This document shows, piece after piece, positions 10,918 through 22,969 of a stretch of DNA of 64,000 bases. The number at the start of each line of letters is the position of its first letter. The stretch's first letter is position 1. Source of the stretch: Centrapalus pauciflorus (Eukaryota; Streptophyta; Magnoliopsida; Asterales; Asteraceae); the NCBI GenBank assembly GCA_020465985.1, contig JAANYP010006656.1, positions 124,001 through 188,000 of the forward strand. The letters run 5' to 3'. The notes under the pieces were generated by a model. The model ran no database searches, was not told the origin of the DNA, and saw only the letters and a list, made by a program, of their open reading frames with translations. The position numbers and the translations under genes are program-made.

Positions 10918-11834
10918 TCAGTATACGCGTTCCTTGAGCACGTCAAGCTCCATCTCTGTAGGGTCAGTGGCTTGAATCTCGTAATGGACTCCATCCAATT
11001 GGTGCCTAAGCCTGTCTTTAGATGTTGCATATAACATCTTGGCTCGAATCCTAGAGGTTGCAGGGGACCTATAGTTGGGGAAAACAAAATCAGCAATGGA
11101 TCTGAGTAGTCAATATGCATTATGAATATGATGATAACAATGGTAGAAAGAAAGCCAACCAAGCGATGAAGAAAATCTTGCTCTTTTGACAGTTGTCGGA
11201 GGTGACAAAGTCAAAGTCATAGACAGCGTATCTGCAATCATTCTCGGGCAGAGCTAATGTAAAATCTTGATAACTTTCAGCAGGGCTGCCAGTCTTTTCA
11301 ACAACAACTTGGTTTTTCTTATCATCAATCTTAAAGATCACATAACGATGAGCCTTCTTTCGTTGCAGTTCCAAGAAAGTACCTTTACACTGATCAGCAA
11401 CACCCATTCCAGAGGAGGCATTCGCCTGTGAATCAACAGTCAAGATTGGTACTTGCACAAATCATTCTCTGATTTCCTTAACAAATTAGCATACAATTTC
11501 CTGAACAATGAATATTAACATGGTTTTGCTCCAATTCAAAAGACTTTCTCATTGGATTTCACATAATCAGCTACCATAACTTAATCAACAAAACTGTTCC
11601 CCACTCAGATTAGACAACATCCACTGAAACTAAAGTAAGAAGGGCATACATCAACAGATCTCAAGCACAAGAACATCAGGAAAGATAAATCATTCAATTT
11701 CATACATAAAGCAGTTAATCAGAGACAAAAAAAAAAAAAAAAACATAAGGTGATTCCATGATTGATACAGAAAGTAAATGAAATTAGAGAGCAAGAGAAA
11801 TTGTGCATACCCCTCCACGGAATCTGAAGGACAT
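10918..11834 (-). CDS. ADF6: actin-depolymerizing factor, ADF6-like (three exons)
   Basis: Exons on the minus strand are 11811-11834, 11160-11425 and 10918-11068, giving 441 nt and 146 residues, the normal length for plant ADF6. The first exon encodes only MSFRFRGG. The second carries ANASSGMGVAD and YAVYDFDFVTSDNCQKSKIFF. The third completes AW-SPATSRIRAKMLY and ends DVLKERVY. All junctions are GT-AG, and the split Trp codon at the second junction is the usual ADF position. ADF/cofilins bind G- and F-actin and sever or depolymerise filaments in the cytoplasm. The N-terminal Ser-containing GMGVAD region and the actin-binding long helix (SRIRAKMLYATSKDR) are intact. A pyrimidine-rich leader lies upstream to about 12060. 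Confidence 0.93.
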
Positions 11835-12061
11835 GATAGATCTTGGATATGAAAAGAAGGGAAAAAAAAAAAACCCAAATTGAAATTGAAGAGGTTATTT
11901 GTTGGATTGAAAAGGTAAACCACAGAAATGGAATAAGTAAGATGAGAGGAGGGAGAAATGGAGAATGAGGAATGATGCTGATGGAGACTAAAATCAAATA
12001 AGAAGTTGAGGTAAAAATGATAAGTGGGGAATTGGGGGCGGTGCGTAGATTCAACGCTCAA

Positions 12062-13859
12062 TTTTTGGATTCTTTTTCCTCTCGTAATCTCTTCTTCGTC
12101 TACTTCGTATTCTGATTTGGTTTTTTACGCTAATAAGTACCAATCCTTGTTATATTTTAACTACTTTTTAGCTCTTTAAAACGATTAGTGAATATGTGTA
12201 TGTGTAAATTTGGACCGAACTAAGAATCAAAAATCAATACAAACTAGAACGGAAAACTGGACCAGATGGTGCCGGTTCTAGTTTGGTCTAGAACGAATTG
12301 TTGGTTTTTCAGTCAAAACCTGAATACACGGAAGAAATAGATAGAACTAGTAAGTATTATCACCAAACTTATCATGCAAACAAAATGATCCATTACACAA
12401 GACCCTAAATGCATAAATATCGTGAAATTCTAATAACCTTTTCAAATGATTTCAAATGCGAAAACGATTCAAGGTAAATGGATTTGCATGTGGGAACCAA
12501 AAACAAATGTTGATAATATATTTCAAGTTGTCTAATTAGTTGTTTTTAATGGATGAAAATGATTTAAAAAAGAATTATTTGCTTAATTTAATCAACTAAA
12601 AGCAATTGAAATTATGTAGATCTAGGAATGTAGCACTTGCATTGGTTTGCATTTCAAGTGTTTGATAAATTGTTTTATGAATTGCACATGTTTTGGTGTT
12701 GAATTCTTATTTTTGATTGTTTTGGAAATATTTAAGTTATTTAACATGTTCAATACTTTTTTTTTAGTTCTTTTTGCCTTTCACATTCTTTGCTTCAATT
12801 TTTTTACAAATATGGGTGCGTTTAATAAATAAGAATTTTCGGTTTGGAGTTTTTAATAAAACTGAGTACATGATGGTTTTTAAAAAATCCATTTTATACA
12901 TAAGAATGTGTTTAAATGTGTTATAAATAGTTTTTGCGTTTTCATTTCTTACTCTCCTTTATAACATAGATTTGGGTGACTAGATTGAAAACAAAATGTG
13001 AAAACCTCAAAAATGTATTTTCAGGTTTACTTGTAATTCTGAAAGCTAAAAACTGAAACCATTAAAAAACAACGGAACTAAACACGTTTTTCAGAAACCC
13101 TTGTTTCCAATGAAAATTTTCACCGAAAACAGGTTAACTATATAGCCGCTAAGGTTTTTCACTTTTCATTACTTGCATATGTAAATATGCTTTAATTTTA
13201 TATTTTCTTTAACAAAGATATTGTGACAAACGTTAGTGTAAATGTTTGATTGTAAGAGTGGATGCATTAGTTGGATTTTATAGACTACTATTTTCAATAT
13301 ATCTAAGAGTCGACTGTCGATGGTCAGTGTTCATATGTGTTCTGCTTTATACTTTTATTCTACTAAAAAAGGTAAAACAATTAATATTTTTACTTAATTG
13401 TGGTTTATTAGAGAGTAAAATATGAATTTGCACATAAATAGTTAATTATTAAAAAGAAACAAAAGAGACTAAACAATTTTATAATAATTTGAGGGTCTAT
13501 TTGTTAATTATTGTATAGGGCCACTAAATTCTAATGGACAACCCTAATAACCACATGTTTGTGACCAATGTACGAATCAACTGACTCATCATAATCATGA
13601 GTTTATTTTTAACAGCAACAATATTATAAAAACCGACAAAAATGCTTCAAGCAAGACGCTAGAAGAAAGGATTACAAACAATCAACACAAAAAATGTTTA
13701 CTAACATTATCAAAAAACTAGAAGCTAAAAATGAACCACAGAAATAGGATCCATAAGCCAAGAACTCCATCTTAATTTACTTGGAAGCTTCCCTCATGAA
13801 TTAATCCAGAAAAAAAAAAGTGTCCTTGAACCCATCCAATAGAAGAGGAATACTCGTAG
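12062..13859. other. AT-rich intergenic sequence
   Basis: No coding sequence recognised. A segment starting GGGTGCGTTTAATAAA near 12814 resembles the end of a MITE, but I could not find a convincing matching right end. Confidence 0.35.
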
Positions 13860-14215
13860 AACTCGAAGAAAATACCTTAGAATTTCTGAGCTTTCAGATT
13901 AACCAACATATGGAAAAAACCGAAGCCAAGAAAGCCTCCAAAACATAGCCATTAAAGCTTGTTTCCACCCCCCAAGATAGTAAAGCGGCAGCCGAATCAA
14001 TAACAGGTTCGTTAATATCCCACCATCTTATAAAGTCCACGATTAACTCCTTAAAAATATCACACCTTCGAAATAAATGATCTTCACTCTCCGGTTGGAT
14101 CGCACACAAAGGGCAATTTAAAGACCGAAACATAAATGTCTCTCGAAAACAAATTACAATAAGTAGGTAAACGATCATAAACAATCCTCCAAGCCAAGCC
14201 ACTAAAATTGTATGA
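13860..14215 (-). mobile_element. 3' fragment of a LINE retrotransposon (zf-RVT region)
   Basis: The minus-strand frame encodes CPLCAIQPESEDHLFRRCD, the C-x2-C...H-x4-C pattern of the zinc-binding domain (zf-RVT) after plant LINE reverse transcriptases, followed by a Trp-rich tail. Just upstream, another frame reads AWRIVYDRLPTYCNLF-like sequence, so a frameshift separates the two parts. No reverse transcriptase or endonuclease domain is present, as expected of a 5'-truncated dead copy. Confidence 0.65.
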
Positions 14216-14396
14216 TGATTTAAAACACAGTTTAAACAACTTGTTTAATATTTATAATTTATCCATTTAATTTAAGCGAACTAAAAAGTAAAGTCCAATT
14301 ATACGCATCAGTTTTGTTACTTCTCATTATTTTATTTTTTTCCAACATATAATCATGTCAGTATCTATTCTCAAACTCATCTAAAATCTCAACACC

Positions 14397-14515
14397 AAAG
14401 GGCTTCTAGCCTAGCGGTATCTGGTGTTTAAGGTGACCTCAAGGTTGAGGGTCGAGTCCCATTGTTGACAAATGTGTAGATTTAAGAGTAGGGTTAGAGT
14501 GTGTGTTTAAAAAAA
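14397..14515 (+). mobile_element. tRNA-derived SINE, copy 1
   Basis: An A box (TAGCCTAGCGG, 14407-14417) and a B box (GGTCGAGTCC, 14450-14459) form an internal RNA polymerase III promoter at the normal spacing. The element ends in GTGTGTTT plus an A run. An 18-bp target duplication with two mismatches flanks it: ATCTAAAATCTCAACACC at 14379-14396 and ATCTAAAATCCCAACGCC at 14516-14533. A second copy of the family is at 62077-62222. Confidence 0.85.
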
Positions 14516-14533
14516 ATCTAAAATCCCAACGCC

Positions 14534-15642
14534 TCTTAATTAGGGTTTGGAGTTTTAAGAATAAAGCCCGCTTAGTTATGTTATTGGTAAATAGTCCAAT
14601 AATCAAAGCCCATTATCCTAACATATATAAAAAAAACCCTAAAATATATATTCTGATCATTTGGATATAGAAAACAAAATGAATTTTTATCCATTGTTTC
14701 ATCAATTCAAATTTTTGGATCTTTAAATAATTTTAGATTATATCCCCTGATTTGGATATTTAACATATAAATCCTAGGATCCCAATCTCGAAAATCATCT
14801 TATATAAAATACATATATACTCATGTCCTATCTCAGTATCTGTTAAAAGAAATTATAATTATAGTAATATAAGAAAAGTTACAGCCATTTTATAAAAAAA
14901 AAAAAAAGGTACATGAAACTATTATTGGGTTAACAAAATAAATAATTTTTATTACTTTTAAAAGGTAAAAGCAATGGAGTGGTTATGTAAATAATTTTGA
15001 TTGGCAGGATTTGGTTCTCTTTTTCTTAAAAAGGTTAAAAGAAAACGTTAGGGCAAATTACAATTTTTGTTCAAGTGGTTTATGTAAATTATAGATTGAG
15101 TCATTTAATTTTAAATTTTACACTGTCAGTCGTTGTGGTTGAAGTTTTGTTGCAGATTTCATCATTTGGGCCATTTAAAATGACTATTTTATAATTGGTA
15201 TCTAAAACATTATTTCTACATGTTATTTGTTTACTTTTTAATAAAATTATTTAAAAAAATCGTTCAATAATAAAATGATATATTAATGATTTTATTAAAA
15301 GATAAATATAATGAACCTAACATCTCTTAGACTTATTTGCTTAATGCAAGCCTTTTAAGATATTTCATTTATTAATACATATTATGTTTTTATTATTGTA
15401 TAGGTCATCATATTTTAACAAGTATGTACACGACTATAGCGATGACTTTTCATTATTTCTATTTTAACAAGCAAAAAAATATAACGCACTTTGACTCCGT
15501 TCATTTCTGGAATCGTTTTTTCAAAGTGTTATAAGAAAATTATTACACAAATTAACTTACATTCATTCATAGTTTGGTTACCCAATTTACGTCAAATTCA
15601 ACTAATTTGCAAGCGTTCAGATTTCTTAAATGTACATTAAAA
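14534..15642. other. AT-rich intergenic sequence
   Basis: No gene seen. A stretch from about 15050 (GGGCAAATTACAATTTTTGT) resembles the end of common plant long-TIR repeats, but no partner end was found. Confidence 0.35.
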
Positions 15643-15872
15643 GGTTAATATTAAATAAACTCAATCAACTTTTCTTAATTCTTCAATTAAGTCCCTAAAC
15701 TTTTTTTTCTATTGTTTAAGTCTCTAAACTAATTTTGTCTTATCAAAAGTATATATTTTTGACCGGCTACCGCCTACCGGATCAGCCGGTAAAATACAAC
15801 TAATAAAACAAAATGTTTAGGGACTTAATCGAAGAATGAAGAAAGTTGAAAAGTTTTTTTTAATATTAATCC
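15643..15872. repeat. inverted-repeat MITE with long arms
   Basis: Left arm and reverse-complemented right arm share GGTTAATATTAAA-like outer ends and, further in, ATTAAGTCCCTAAAC at the end of about 50 bp of similarity. The 230-bp element can fold into a hairpin. The loop contains a GC-richer part (GACCGGCTACCGCC). No clear target duplication. It lies 68 bp from the second Harbinger-type element. Confidence 0.6.
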
Positions 15873-16198
15873 TCTTCAAAACTACAACACTTTAAAAATC
15901 AACTTTTGTTTTTTTTAATACCAATTATACCTATCACTTAGGCCTAAGGGAGTGGATGCCACCAATGCCACCCAAAATTGCCGCCACGTCAGTTTTGCCA
16001 TTCTTTGCCATTTGATGTCATTTCGAGGGTGTGGTTGCCATTCAATTTATTTAATTTTCACTTTAAACATAAAATAAAAATATTGAAATAAAAAATAACA
16101 TTTAATTAATAATATTAAAATCAAACATAAAATAAAACATTCAATTTAAAAATTATAACATTCAACTTAAAAATATAAACATTAAAATGGAAACTAAT

Positions 16199-16926
16199 CT
16201 ACGCAAAGTCTTTGTCCGAATATTCGTTTTCAAAATCATCAACCGGATCAACGTTGGGTGACCATGATCACCACGAGTGTATTGACCTTTATACGCGTTA
16301 GGACAATTTCCCCAACTCCAATGGAGACAATCTAAACTTCCAAGCATACCAGGAAAACCATGAACGCTAGAATGATGAGCATATAATTGTTGTATATCAT
16401 TATACGTTGGTCTGCGTAAATATTTAGGGCCATAAACTCGCAGAATATACTTACAAAATTTATCAAGACTTTCTCTTGCGACACGAGAAGACATTCTGAA
16501 ACTCTCGTCCAAACCATCTGCGGATGTCCCTTATGCTAATTGACGAAGAGCGGCCGTACATTTTTGAATCGGAGAAAATCCAACCGCACCTCTGGCATCC
16601 ATCTTCTGTTGAAAGTACCGACACTCTCTCGTCAAATCGTCAACAATACGTACAAATAACGACTTTTGCATTCTAAAACGGCGACGGAAATAATACCCTT
16701 GAAAAATGTCATTCTCGGCGAAATAATCACTCATTAGACGATCGTGTGCAGATTCACGATCCCTTTCTATATATTTTCTTGATTTTGCGGGACGTGACGA
16801 TTCACCTTCTTGCAAGTTTCGTAACTCTAAAACGTCCTGAGCAGCTTTTGAGACTGTGCTTATCGCATCCGAGAGGTATTTTATGTCTTCCGCAGAAGAT
16901 GATGAAGTTGAAGATGATGAAGACAT
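16199..16926 (-). pseudogene. PIF/Harbinger (HARBI1-like) transposase, internally deleted
   Basis: The N-terminal part (16926 downward) has the Ser-rich leader, the RRRFRM-KSLFVRIV helix and the ARGAVGFSPIQKCTAALRQLA segment typical of plant Harbinger transposases. A TAA stop stands where Tyr is expected in AYGTSAD. The frame then continues through ESLDKFCKYI, YLRRPT and GMLGSLDCLHW, which holds the first catalytic Asp, to NCPNAYKGQYTRGDHG. It then jumps straight to a C-terminal tail ending in DFENEYSDKDFA. The central part with the other two catalytic acidic residues is missing, so the protein cannot cut DNA. Confidence 0.82.
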
Positions 16927-17053
16927 TTTTTTTGAAATTGAATTTGAAATGTGGGTAGAGAGAGTAATGAGAGAATAATGAGAAAATATATTGAATTTGA
17001 ATGAATGTGTGTTGTATATAAAGGGAGTAAAATTATTTTAATAATTATATAAT

Positions 17054-17056
<3 letters not shown>

Positions 17057-17118
<62 letters not shown>
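17057..17118. repeat. (TA)n microsatellite
   Basis: A pure TA dinucleotide run of about 60 bp inside the second Harbinger-type element. Confidence 0.95.
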
Positions 17119-17123
<5 letters not shown>

Positions 17124-17243
17124 GAAAAAGGGTTCGGCATTGGAATGCCGTTGAGGATGCCGATGCCAAGCTCACGGCGCGGTGTTCCCATGGCTGCCGA
17201 GCTCGGTACCGAGGGGTACCGAGCACCACTCCCTGAAGCCTTG

Positions 17244-18640
17244 GGTATAAACATGATATAACATGTTATCATAACATTTCTACTATAAAAATAGCAACAT
17301 ATTTTCTTGCGACAACAATTCAACAATGTAACCAAAAAATATATATAGAAATATCATACATATCTTTCAAATTCAACAACATAAGAATTCATTAAAGATG
17401 AAATTTCTAGAGTTTTGTGTTCTTCAATATTGTAAAGTTGTCTTTGGAAATTTATGGTGTTCTTCAATATTATTCCAGTAACACTACCTCACGTCATTAT
17501 TCGTGTTTATCTATACTCACCATCTTGTCCACCAACGTCTATCTCGGTGACCATCACCACATCTCCGGCCACCACAACCACCATTTCTGACCACACCAAA
17601 TTCATATCTAGATTCAAAATCAAGCTTAGAAGAAACCCAAAAACAACACAAATCAATATCCGAAACTCTAAACAGATCTGAAATCAAAAACCAGAAATCG
17701 AACAAACCCTAACAAATCTGAAAATTGAGAACCAAATACCAAGACACGAACATAAATGTTTACGTAATCAAGAACACAAAACAGGAATCAAAACCCAAAC
17801 AACATTTTTGAAATCAAAATCTTTTCTATCTAAAAGACTAAAACCCAAATATAAAATTAGAAACACCCACCAAAACATCGTTTAAAAAACAAAATAAAAA
17901 TATGATAACAAAGCCCTTCAAACGGAGACGGAGAAAAGATGCAAATCTAAAAGAAACCCATAAAATCGATCTTAGAAACTTACAATTAAACTTGAGAGTA
18001 AAAACGAGATGAGAAAGGAAGAGCAATGTTGAAGAACGGAACCAAATCTGTTCAAACGAAGCCATGTCTGTTAGAACACTATGCAGATTGTTGAAGCAAC
18101 ACCTTGATGATCAACCAACCACATTAAGCATATAGACGGTGACAGAATAATTGAACGGAGACGAAAGAGACGAATAGCAACGATGAGACGGAGTCTTGCC
18201 GGAGTGACAGTAGAGAGAGATGAGAGAAACGATGTGGAGAGTGACGACGGGTTTGGTTTGGTGGCTTCATTTTTCATCAGCAACTAAAATAATCTCTTTT
18301 TTTTTTATCAAATATAATAATATTATTATTATTTTAAAAGATAAATTACAACATTTATTTGTATTTTTTGGTCAGATTTTTAATTTGTTGTCATTGGTAA
18401 AAAATATTAAAAAAAATATTGTTATATTTTATAATAAAAAAGCTGTGATAACCTGCTAATGTAGCAGGTTTATAGGTAAATGATGACTATAATTGTTAAA
18501 AAAATATAAAATTTGATGTTATAAATAATATTATTATTATAATAGATGAAAATGTAAAAAGCATACGAGCCTTATACTTTATTATGTTATACTTAAGTGT
18601 TTACATAAATTAAATTGATTAAAGCAGAAGCAGAAATAGG
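17244..18640. other. gene-like but unrecognised segment (17500-18290)
   Basis: Read on the minus strand, this segment looks like the 5' part of a gene. It has a GC-richer leader with CTCCGGCAAGACTCCGTC-like sequence. An ATG at 18065 starts a hydrophobic frame (MASFEQIWFRSS...), and a GTAAGT donor follows soon after. No downstream exon or family was recognised. It may be a captured gene fragment, a decayed gene start or a genuine small gene. The rest of the span is AT-rich. Confidence 0.25.
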
Positions 18641-18690
18641 TAAATGAATTGGGATATGGGAGGAAAAAGAATGATTTGCATACCAAAGTG

Positions 18691-18950
18691 CAGGGTCGTT
18701 CCTATCGTTTTGGGGGCCCGTGACAAAAACTTATAAAGGGTCTTCTAAACATGTATGTATATATTACAGTTAAAGATTAAAGTAAACAATCATGAAAATA
18801 TGTACGTATATATCACAATAAAACAACTAGCAAAAGAAGTAAACTACTAGTACTAGTCTAGACTTCAGAGGAAAAAAAAAACTTTTGGGCCCTCTTTACT
18901 GTTGGGCACTGGACAATAGCCCAGGTTGCACATCCCAATAGACGGCCCTG
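18691..18950. mobile_element. non-autonomous hAT element
   Basis: The left end is CAGGGTCGTTC and the right end, reverse-complemented, is CAGGGCCGTC, the CAGGG-type ends of hAT transposons. A perfect 8-bp target duplication, CCAAAGTG, flanks it (18683-18690 and 18951-18958). The 260-bp interior has no coding frame. Confidence 0.85.
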
Positions 18951-18958
18951 CCAAAGTG

Positions 18959-21289
18959 TTGGTTGTTTTAAGTTTTAAAGAAAGTGATGGAAGGGATTTG
19001 GAGTGTTTGGGGACAAGTGAAAAAAGGCGGCCAAGGTTTGCATACCAAACGTGGATCCGACATACAATTAATTACAACTCACAACCTATTGCTATTGGAC
19101 TTCTACTCCGTCACCATCACCATCTTAAGGCTAGGATGCTTATTTAGACTGTTGTTTTTCAAGTTTTAACATGTTTTAGTGTTTTACTAAAATCACCTAT
19201 ACTATCTCAAAATATAAAAAAATACACATGTACTAGAGTATGTTTAGATTGTGTTTGTTGTATCGTTTTGAAAAATAATAATTATATAATATTTGCAATA
19301 CTTAAAATTTAGTGTTTAACATAACTTCTGCTTTTTGCTTTCGCATTTATTCAATTATCTACTTTTAAAACGTTCGGATTTGTGTTTTAACTTATTGTTT
19401 TTGTTTTTCTTTATTCGTAATTATTCATTTCTTTCTATTTAGATACATTTACTGTGTAACAAACACTATTTTAGCAATTAGCATTGAACACACACAATTA
19501 ACCAATACATCAAATGTTAATTCAATTTTATTTTTCACCTTATCAATATTAATATGATAAATATCTTGTTATATTCTAGTTGTTAAAAAAATCGACGATA
19601 TGTAAAATACAAATTCATTTATTATTTTATTTAAAAAACTTGGATTAACAAACATGTTTAATTATAAATAAATTTTCAAACCCAATTAAAGAAGTGGTGA
19701 TTATTTGTGGACAAATGACCGACAAATTTAACATAAAATCTGACAATCTATCTATCTTAAAAAATTTTAGGCCAACAAAGAATTGTTAGATTCAATTTTT
19801 GTCTAGAATTGACATGAAATTTAATTTTGAAGGCCAAAAAAGGATAATGAAATATTGTTTTATCAAGAACGACTTAAGAAATTGTATTTTTACAACTTTT
19901 TTTTTTTTTTTGTTAAAATTGATTTTTATTAACATTTCTTGACTTAAGAAATCTTACGTTATCTTTACCATTGGTTAAAAGATATAAAAAGATTAGGAAA
20001 TATTTCGAAGTTGAAAAAGTCAAGATTTTGGATAAGCATGACCATGATTTGTTAACTAGTAATATCAAGTTGGCATATTATTATTTTAATTAAGTCGTCA
20101 TTTTAAGGTTGTTTATTGATTTTGTTTTTAGATTTTTACTATTTAGGTCATCGTAACTAATTTGACTAAGCAAATACTTATTAGTATTAATAATATATTA
20201 AACCATTAAAAACTAATAATGCCTATATATCTTACTGTACGTACTTCTATAATCAAATTACAATCAACAACCTACTGAATATATAGCAAATTCAAATGTA
20301 TAATTATTTTCTATAATAACTTTTTATATATTATGTTTTATAAAAATTCAATTTTATCACTATGATCGTATTAATTTTGATCTAGATTCTGACATAAAAT
20401 TTATTACCATCATAACTGTTTTCAAAGCAGTCAGACAGCTCAAGCAGTCAGGTAAACAACTGACTTATTTAATTACTTTATATATAATATATAAGATTTT
20501 TATTTTTCTATAATAACTTTTGATATATTATATTTTACAAAAATTCAAATTTATCATTATTATTGTATTTGGTGTTTGTGACCCTTTGTCCTTTGAGCGA
20601 GTTACAGTTGTAGCTTTGTTTTTTTTTTAATTGTATTTGGTGTTTGTTATTCCAAAAAAAAAACACACATACAATATATATGATTAAAAAAACACAGCTC
20701 ATACTAAGTATCGTAAATTAAGCAAGTAAATGATGGATAACAGATGCACAAAACAAAATGGTATGCGTATGGCCTGTATATATGTTGATGGGTCCAAGTT
20801 ATTGAAAGAATTTTGTAAAAAAAGCAAGTAAGTAATATAAATGGTCTTAATTTGTTGATTAAGTAAGTATATTAATTGGAAAAGTATTAAGAGAAATACG
20901 ACTGGGAAGAAAGTAACAGGGGTGGGTATTTCATGGAAGATGCAATAAATTGGTGTGGGTCCATTAGGGTGCACATAAATGGACTTTGAATTCTTTTTAT
21001 TTGGCTATATTATTATTATTATTATTATTAATACGTAAATGAATAAGTAGTACGTGAGTCAGTCATGTTGCTTAATTTGTATTGTATTTGTATCCCCTTG
21101 TATAAATATCCCTTTGGTCAACAAGTATCATACGTACATGTCACCTCAATCCATGTTGGACTAATATTTTCATGTATATATATATATAAACCATGAGATA
21201 GGCTACGTAATACTATAAAACGTAAGCATTATATTGTATAATCAACAAGATAGCGTGTGTGCATGTATGTATATACGTATGTGTGTAAG
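18959..21289. other. AT-rich intergenic sequence with a local direct repeat
   Basis: No gene recognised. About 70 bp at 20304-20371 recur in diverged form at 20501-20570 (both with TTTTCTATAATAACTTTT). A (TTA)n run lies near 21010-21030. Confidence 0.4.
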
Positions 21290-21479
21290 CTAAGGATCCT
21301 TTAAGCACAATTTTTAATTAAGTGTCGATGAGCACCAATCAAAATAATGTTTTATATATAAATACAATTTTTTTTATATAAATAACCTTTGGACAAATAG
21401 AAATAAATTTTTAGTGGATTCATTGCATTTATAGGTTTTAATATACACAAGATTCATTACATTTTCATAATTTTATATA

Positions 21480-21982
21480 AGGTTTAAGTCATACAAATGT
21501 ATGTTACTTTACTGAAATTACTCAAATGACTAATCTAGTTATCTTTTTATATCCTATTGGTACTTGTACTTACAATTTATTGTTGAGATGGTACTTTTGA
21601 TTATCGGTTCTACCGGTAATGATCTTAAATTTGTGTTTTTAAAAGTATAAAAAGGATCTATATGCTTATGTGGATATTCTAAATTATTTATATAGATCAA
21701 AATCCACGTAAATCCACGTTGTACTCCGAAATAACTTGTTGATATGATACCTATAACCAGTAACCATGTTGATATGGTAAATCTGCGTAAACATCATGTC
21801 ATTAAAAACATGTCACGTTGTCATTTGAATCAGCAAAAACTGTCATATCAAATAGTTACTGGTTACACGTATCATATCGACAAGTTATTTTGGAGTACAA
21901 CTACCATCCGGTCAAAGAAAAAAGTTAATTAGTCACTTAGGTAAATTGAGAAAAGTATGTTGCATTTGTACGACTTTAACCC
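21480..21982. mobile_element. Mutator-type MITE
   Basis: Long imperfect inverted repeats: the left end is AGGTTTAAGTCATACAAATG and the right end, reverse-complemented, is GGGTTAAAGTCGTACAAATG. Inner arms pair again around ATAACTTGTTGATATGATAC. A perfect 9-bp target duplication TTTTATATA flanks it (21471-21479 and 21983-21991), the size made by Mutator-like transposases. No coding sequence. Confidence 0.75.
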
Positions 21983-22445
21983 TTTTATATAGGGATGGCA
22001 ACGGGCCGGGGATCAGTCCCCCCGTCTCCGTCCTTGTTTAAGAAACCGAATACCATCCCCGTTTGAAAAACCGCGGGGATTATACGGGGATCCCCGTCGG
22101 GGATTCGGTTTTCACCATTTAATGTAAACGGTTAATTTTCACCGTAAAAATCCCCATTTAATGAGAACGATTAAATCTTGTTACAGCGACAATTAAAAGA
22201 TGCATAAACTAGGATTACAATGTTCGAAAGACGGCACTACGAAATGTTCCAACCAACAATACGGCTACAAAGAAGAGGAAAAAGGACACTACGAAATGTT
22301 CCAACCAACAATACGACACTACGAATTCCAACCAACAATACGGTTACTGGCTTAGGAGCAGAGACGAGAGCTAGAGAACAGAGAAGAGGAAAAACGACTT
22401 ACTGGCTGAGGAAGAAGAAGGGTTTGTGACTTTACATTTAGGGTT

Positions 22446-22449
<4 letters not shown>

Positions 22450-22532
<83 letters not shown>
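22450..22532. repeat. (TA)n microsatellite, left of the bracketed element
   Basis: An uninterrupted TA run of about 80 bp, which forms the left flank of the element at 22533-22969. Confidence 0.95.
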
Positions 22533-22534
<2 letters not shown>

Positions 22535-22965
22535 TTTGGGTTCAAATGAGTACCACTAGTTTTGCGGAGTACCGGAGGTACCTCGCTTAAAATTATTTTT
22601 TTTGAAAATTTTTTTCATAATCATGTTTAAATTAATAATATAAGACTACTTGCAAAAAATCACACATAAACACACACTATAACTATGTGAAACGTGCAAG
22701 TTCACATGAACTGCACTGTTGTGAACGTATGTTCACAGCTAAGCATGTTCACATGAATTTTTCCACGTTCACATGACTTTTAAGAGGCTACGAAGTGTGA
22801 ATGCGTGTAATTCTTTTACAAATATGCTTATATTATTTGTATCTAAATGAATATGAAAAAAAAATTTAAAAAAAAATTTTTTTTCGGAGCATGTTCACAT
22901 CTTAAACCCGTGTGTTCACAGGTACTCACGGTACTCTGCATTTTTAAGGTACTCACACGAACCAT

Positions 22966-22969
<4 letters not shown>
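22533..22969. mobile_element. element inserted in a (TA)n microsatellite, with GTTCACA repeats
   Basis: Its ends are inverted repeats of about 45 bp: the left arm contains GGTTC, TGAGTACC and GGAGTACC, and the right arm, reverse-complemented, has the same blocks in the same order. (TA)n runs lie on both sides (22450-22532 and 22971-23041), as if it had inserted into one TA tract. Inside are seven copies of GTTCAC in either orientation (22700, 22721, 22731, 22747, 22767, 22893 and 22914). No coding frame. TA-tract insertion is known for rice Micron elements and some Mutator relatives; which, if any, this belongs to is unknown. Confidence 0.55.

Larger units (their letters stand above)
15941..17240 (-). 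mobile_element. PIF/Harbinger-type element keeping a deleted transposase
   Basis: The left end reads GGCCTAAGGGAGTGG, and the right end, reverse-complemented, reads GGCTTCAGGGAGTGG. They are flanked by TTA (15938-15940) and TTG (17241-17243), a 3-bp target duplication with one change. The GGGAGT core is shared with the element at 660-2650. The interior has a transposase pseudogene on the minus strand, a pure (TA)n tract at 17057-17118 and a GC-rich right end. It is 1.3 kb long and non-autonomous. Confidence 0.82.

Noticed and set aside
12814..13110. Possible MITE starting GGGTGCGTTTAATAAA
   Set aside because: The suggested right end matches only a few bases and no target duplication is visible.
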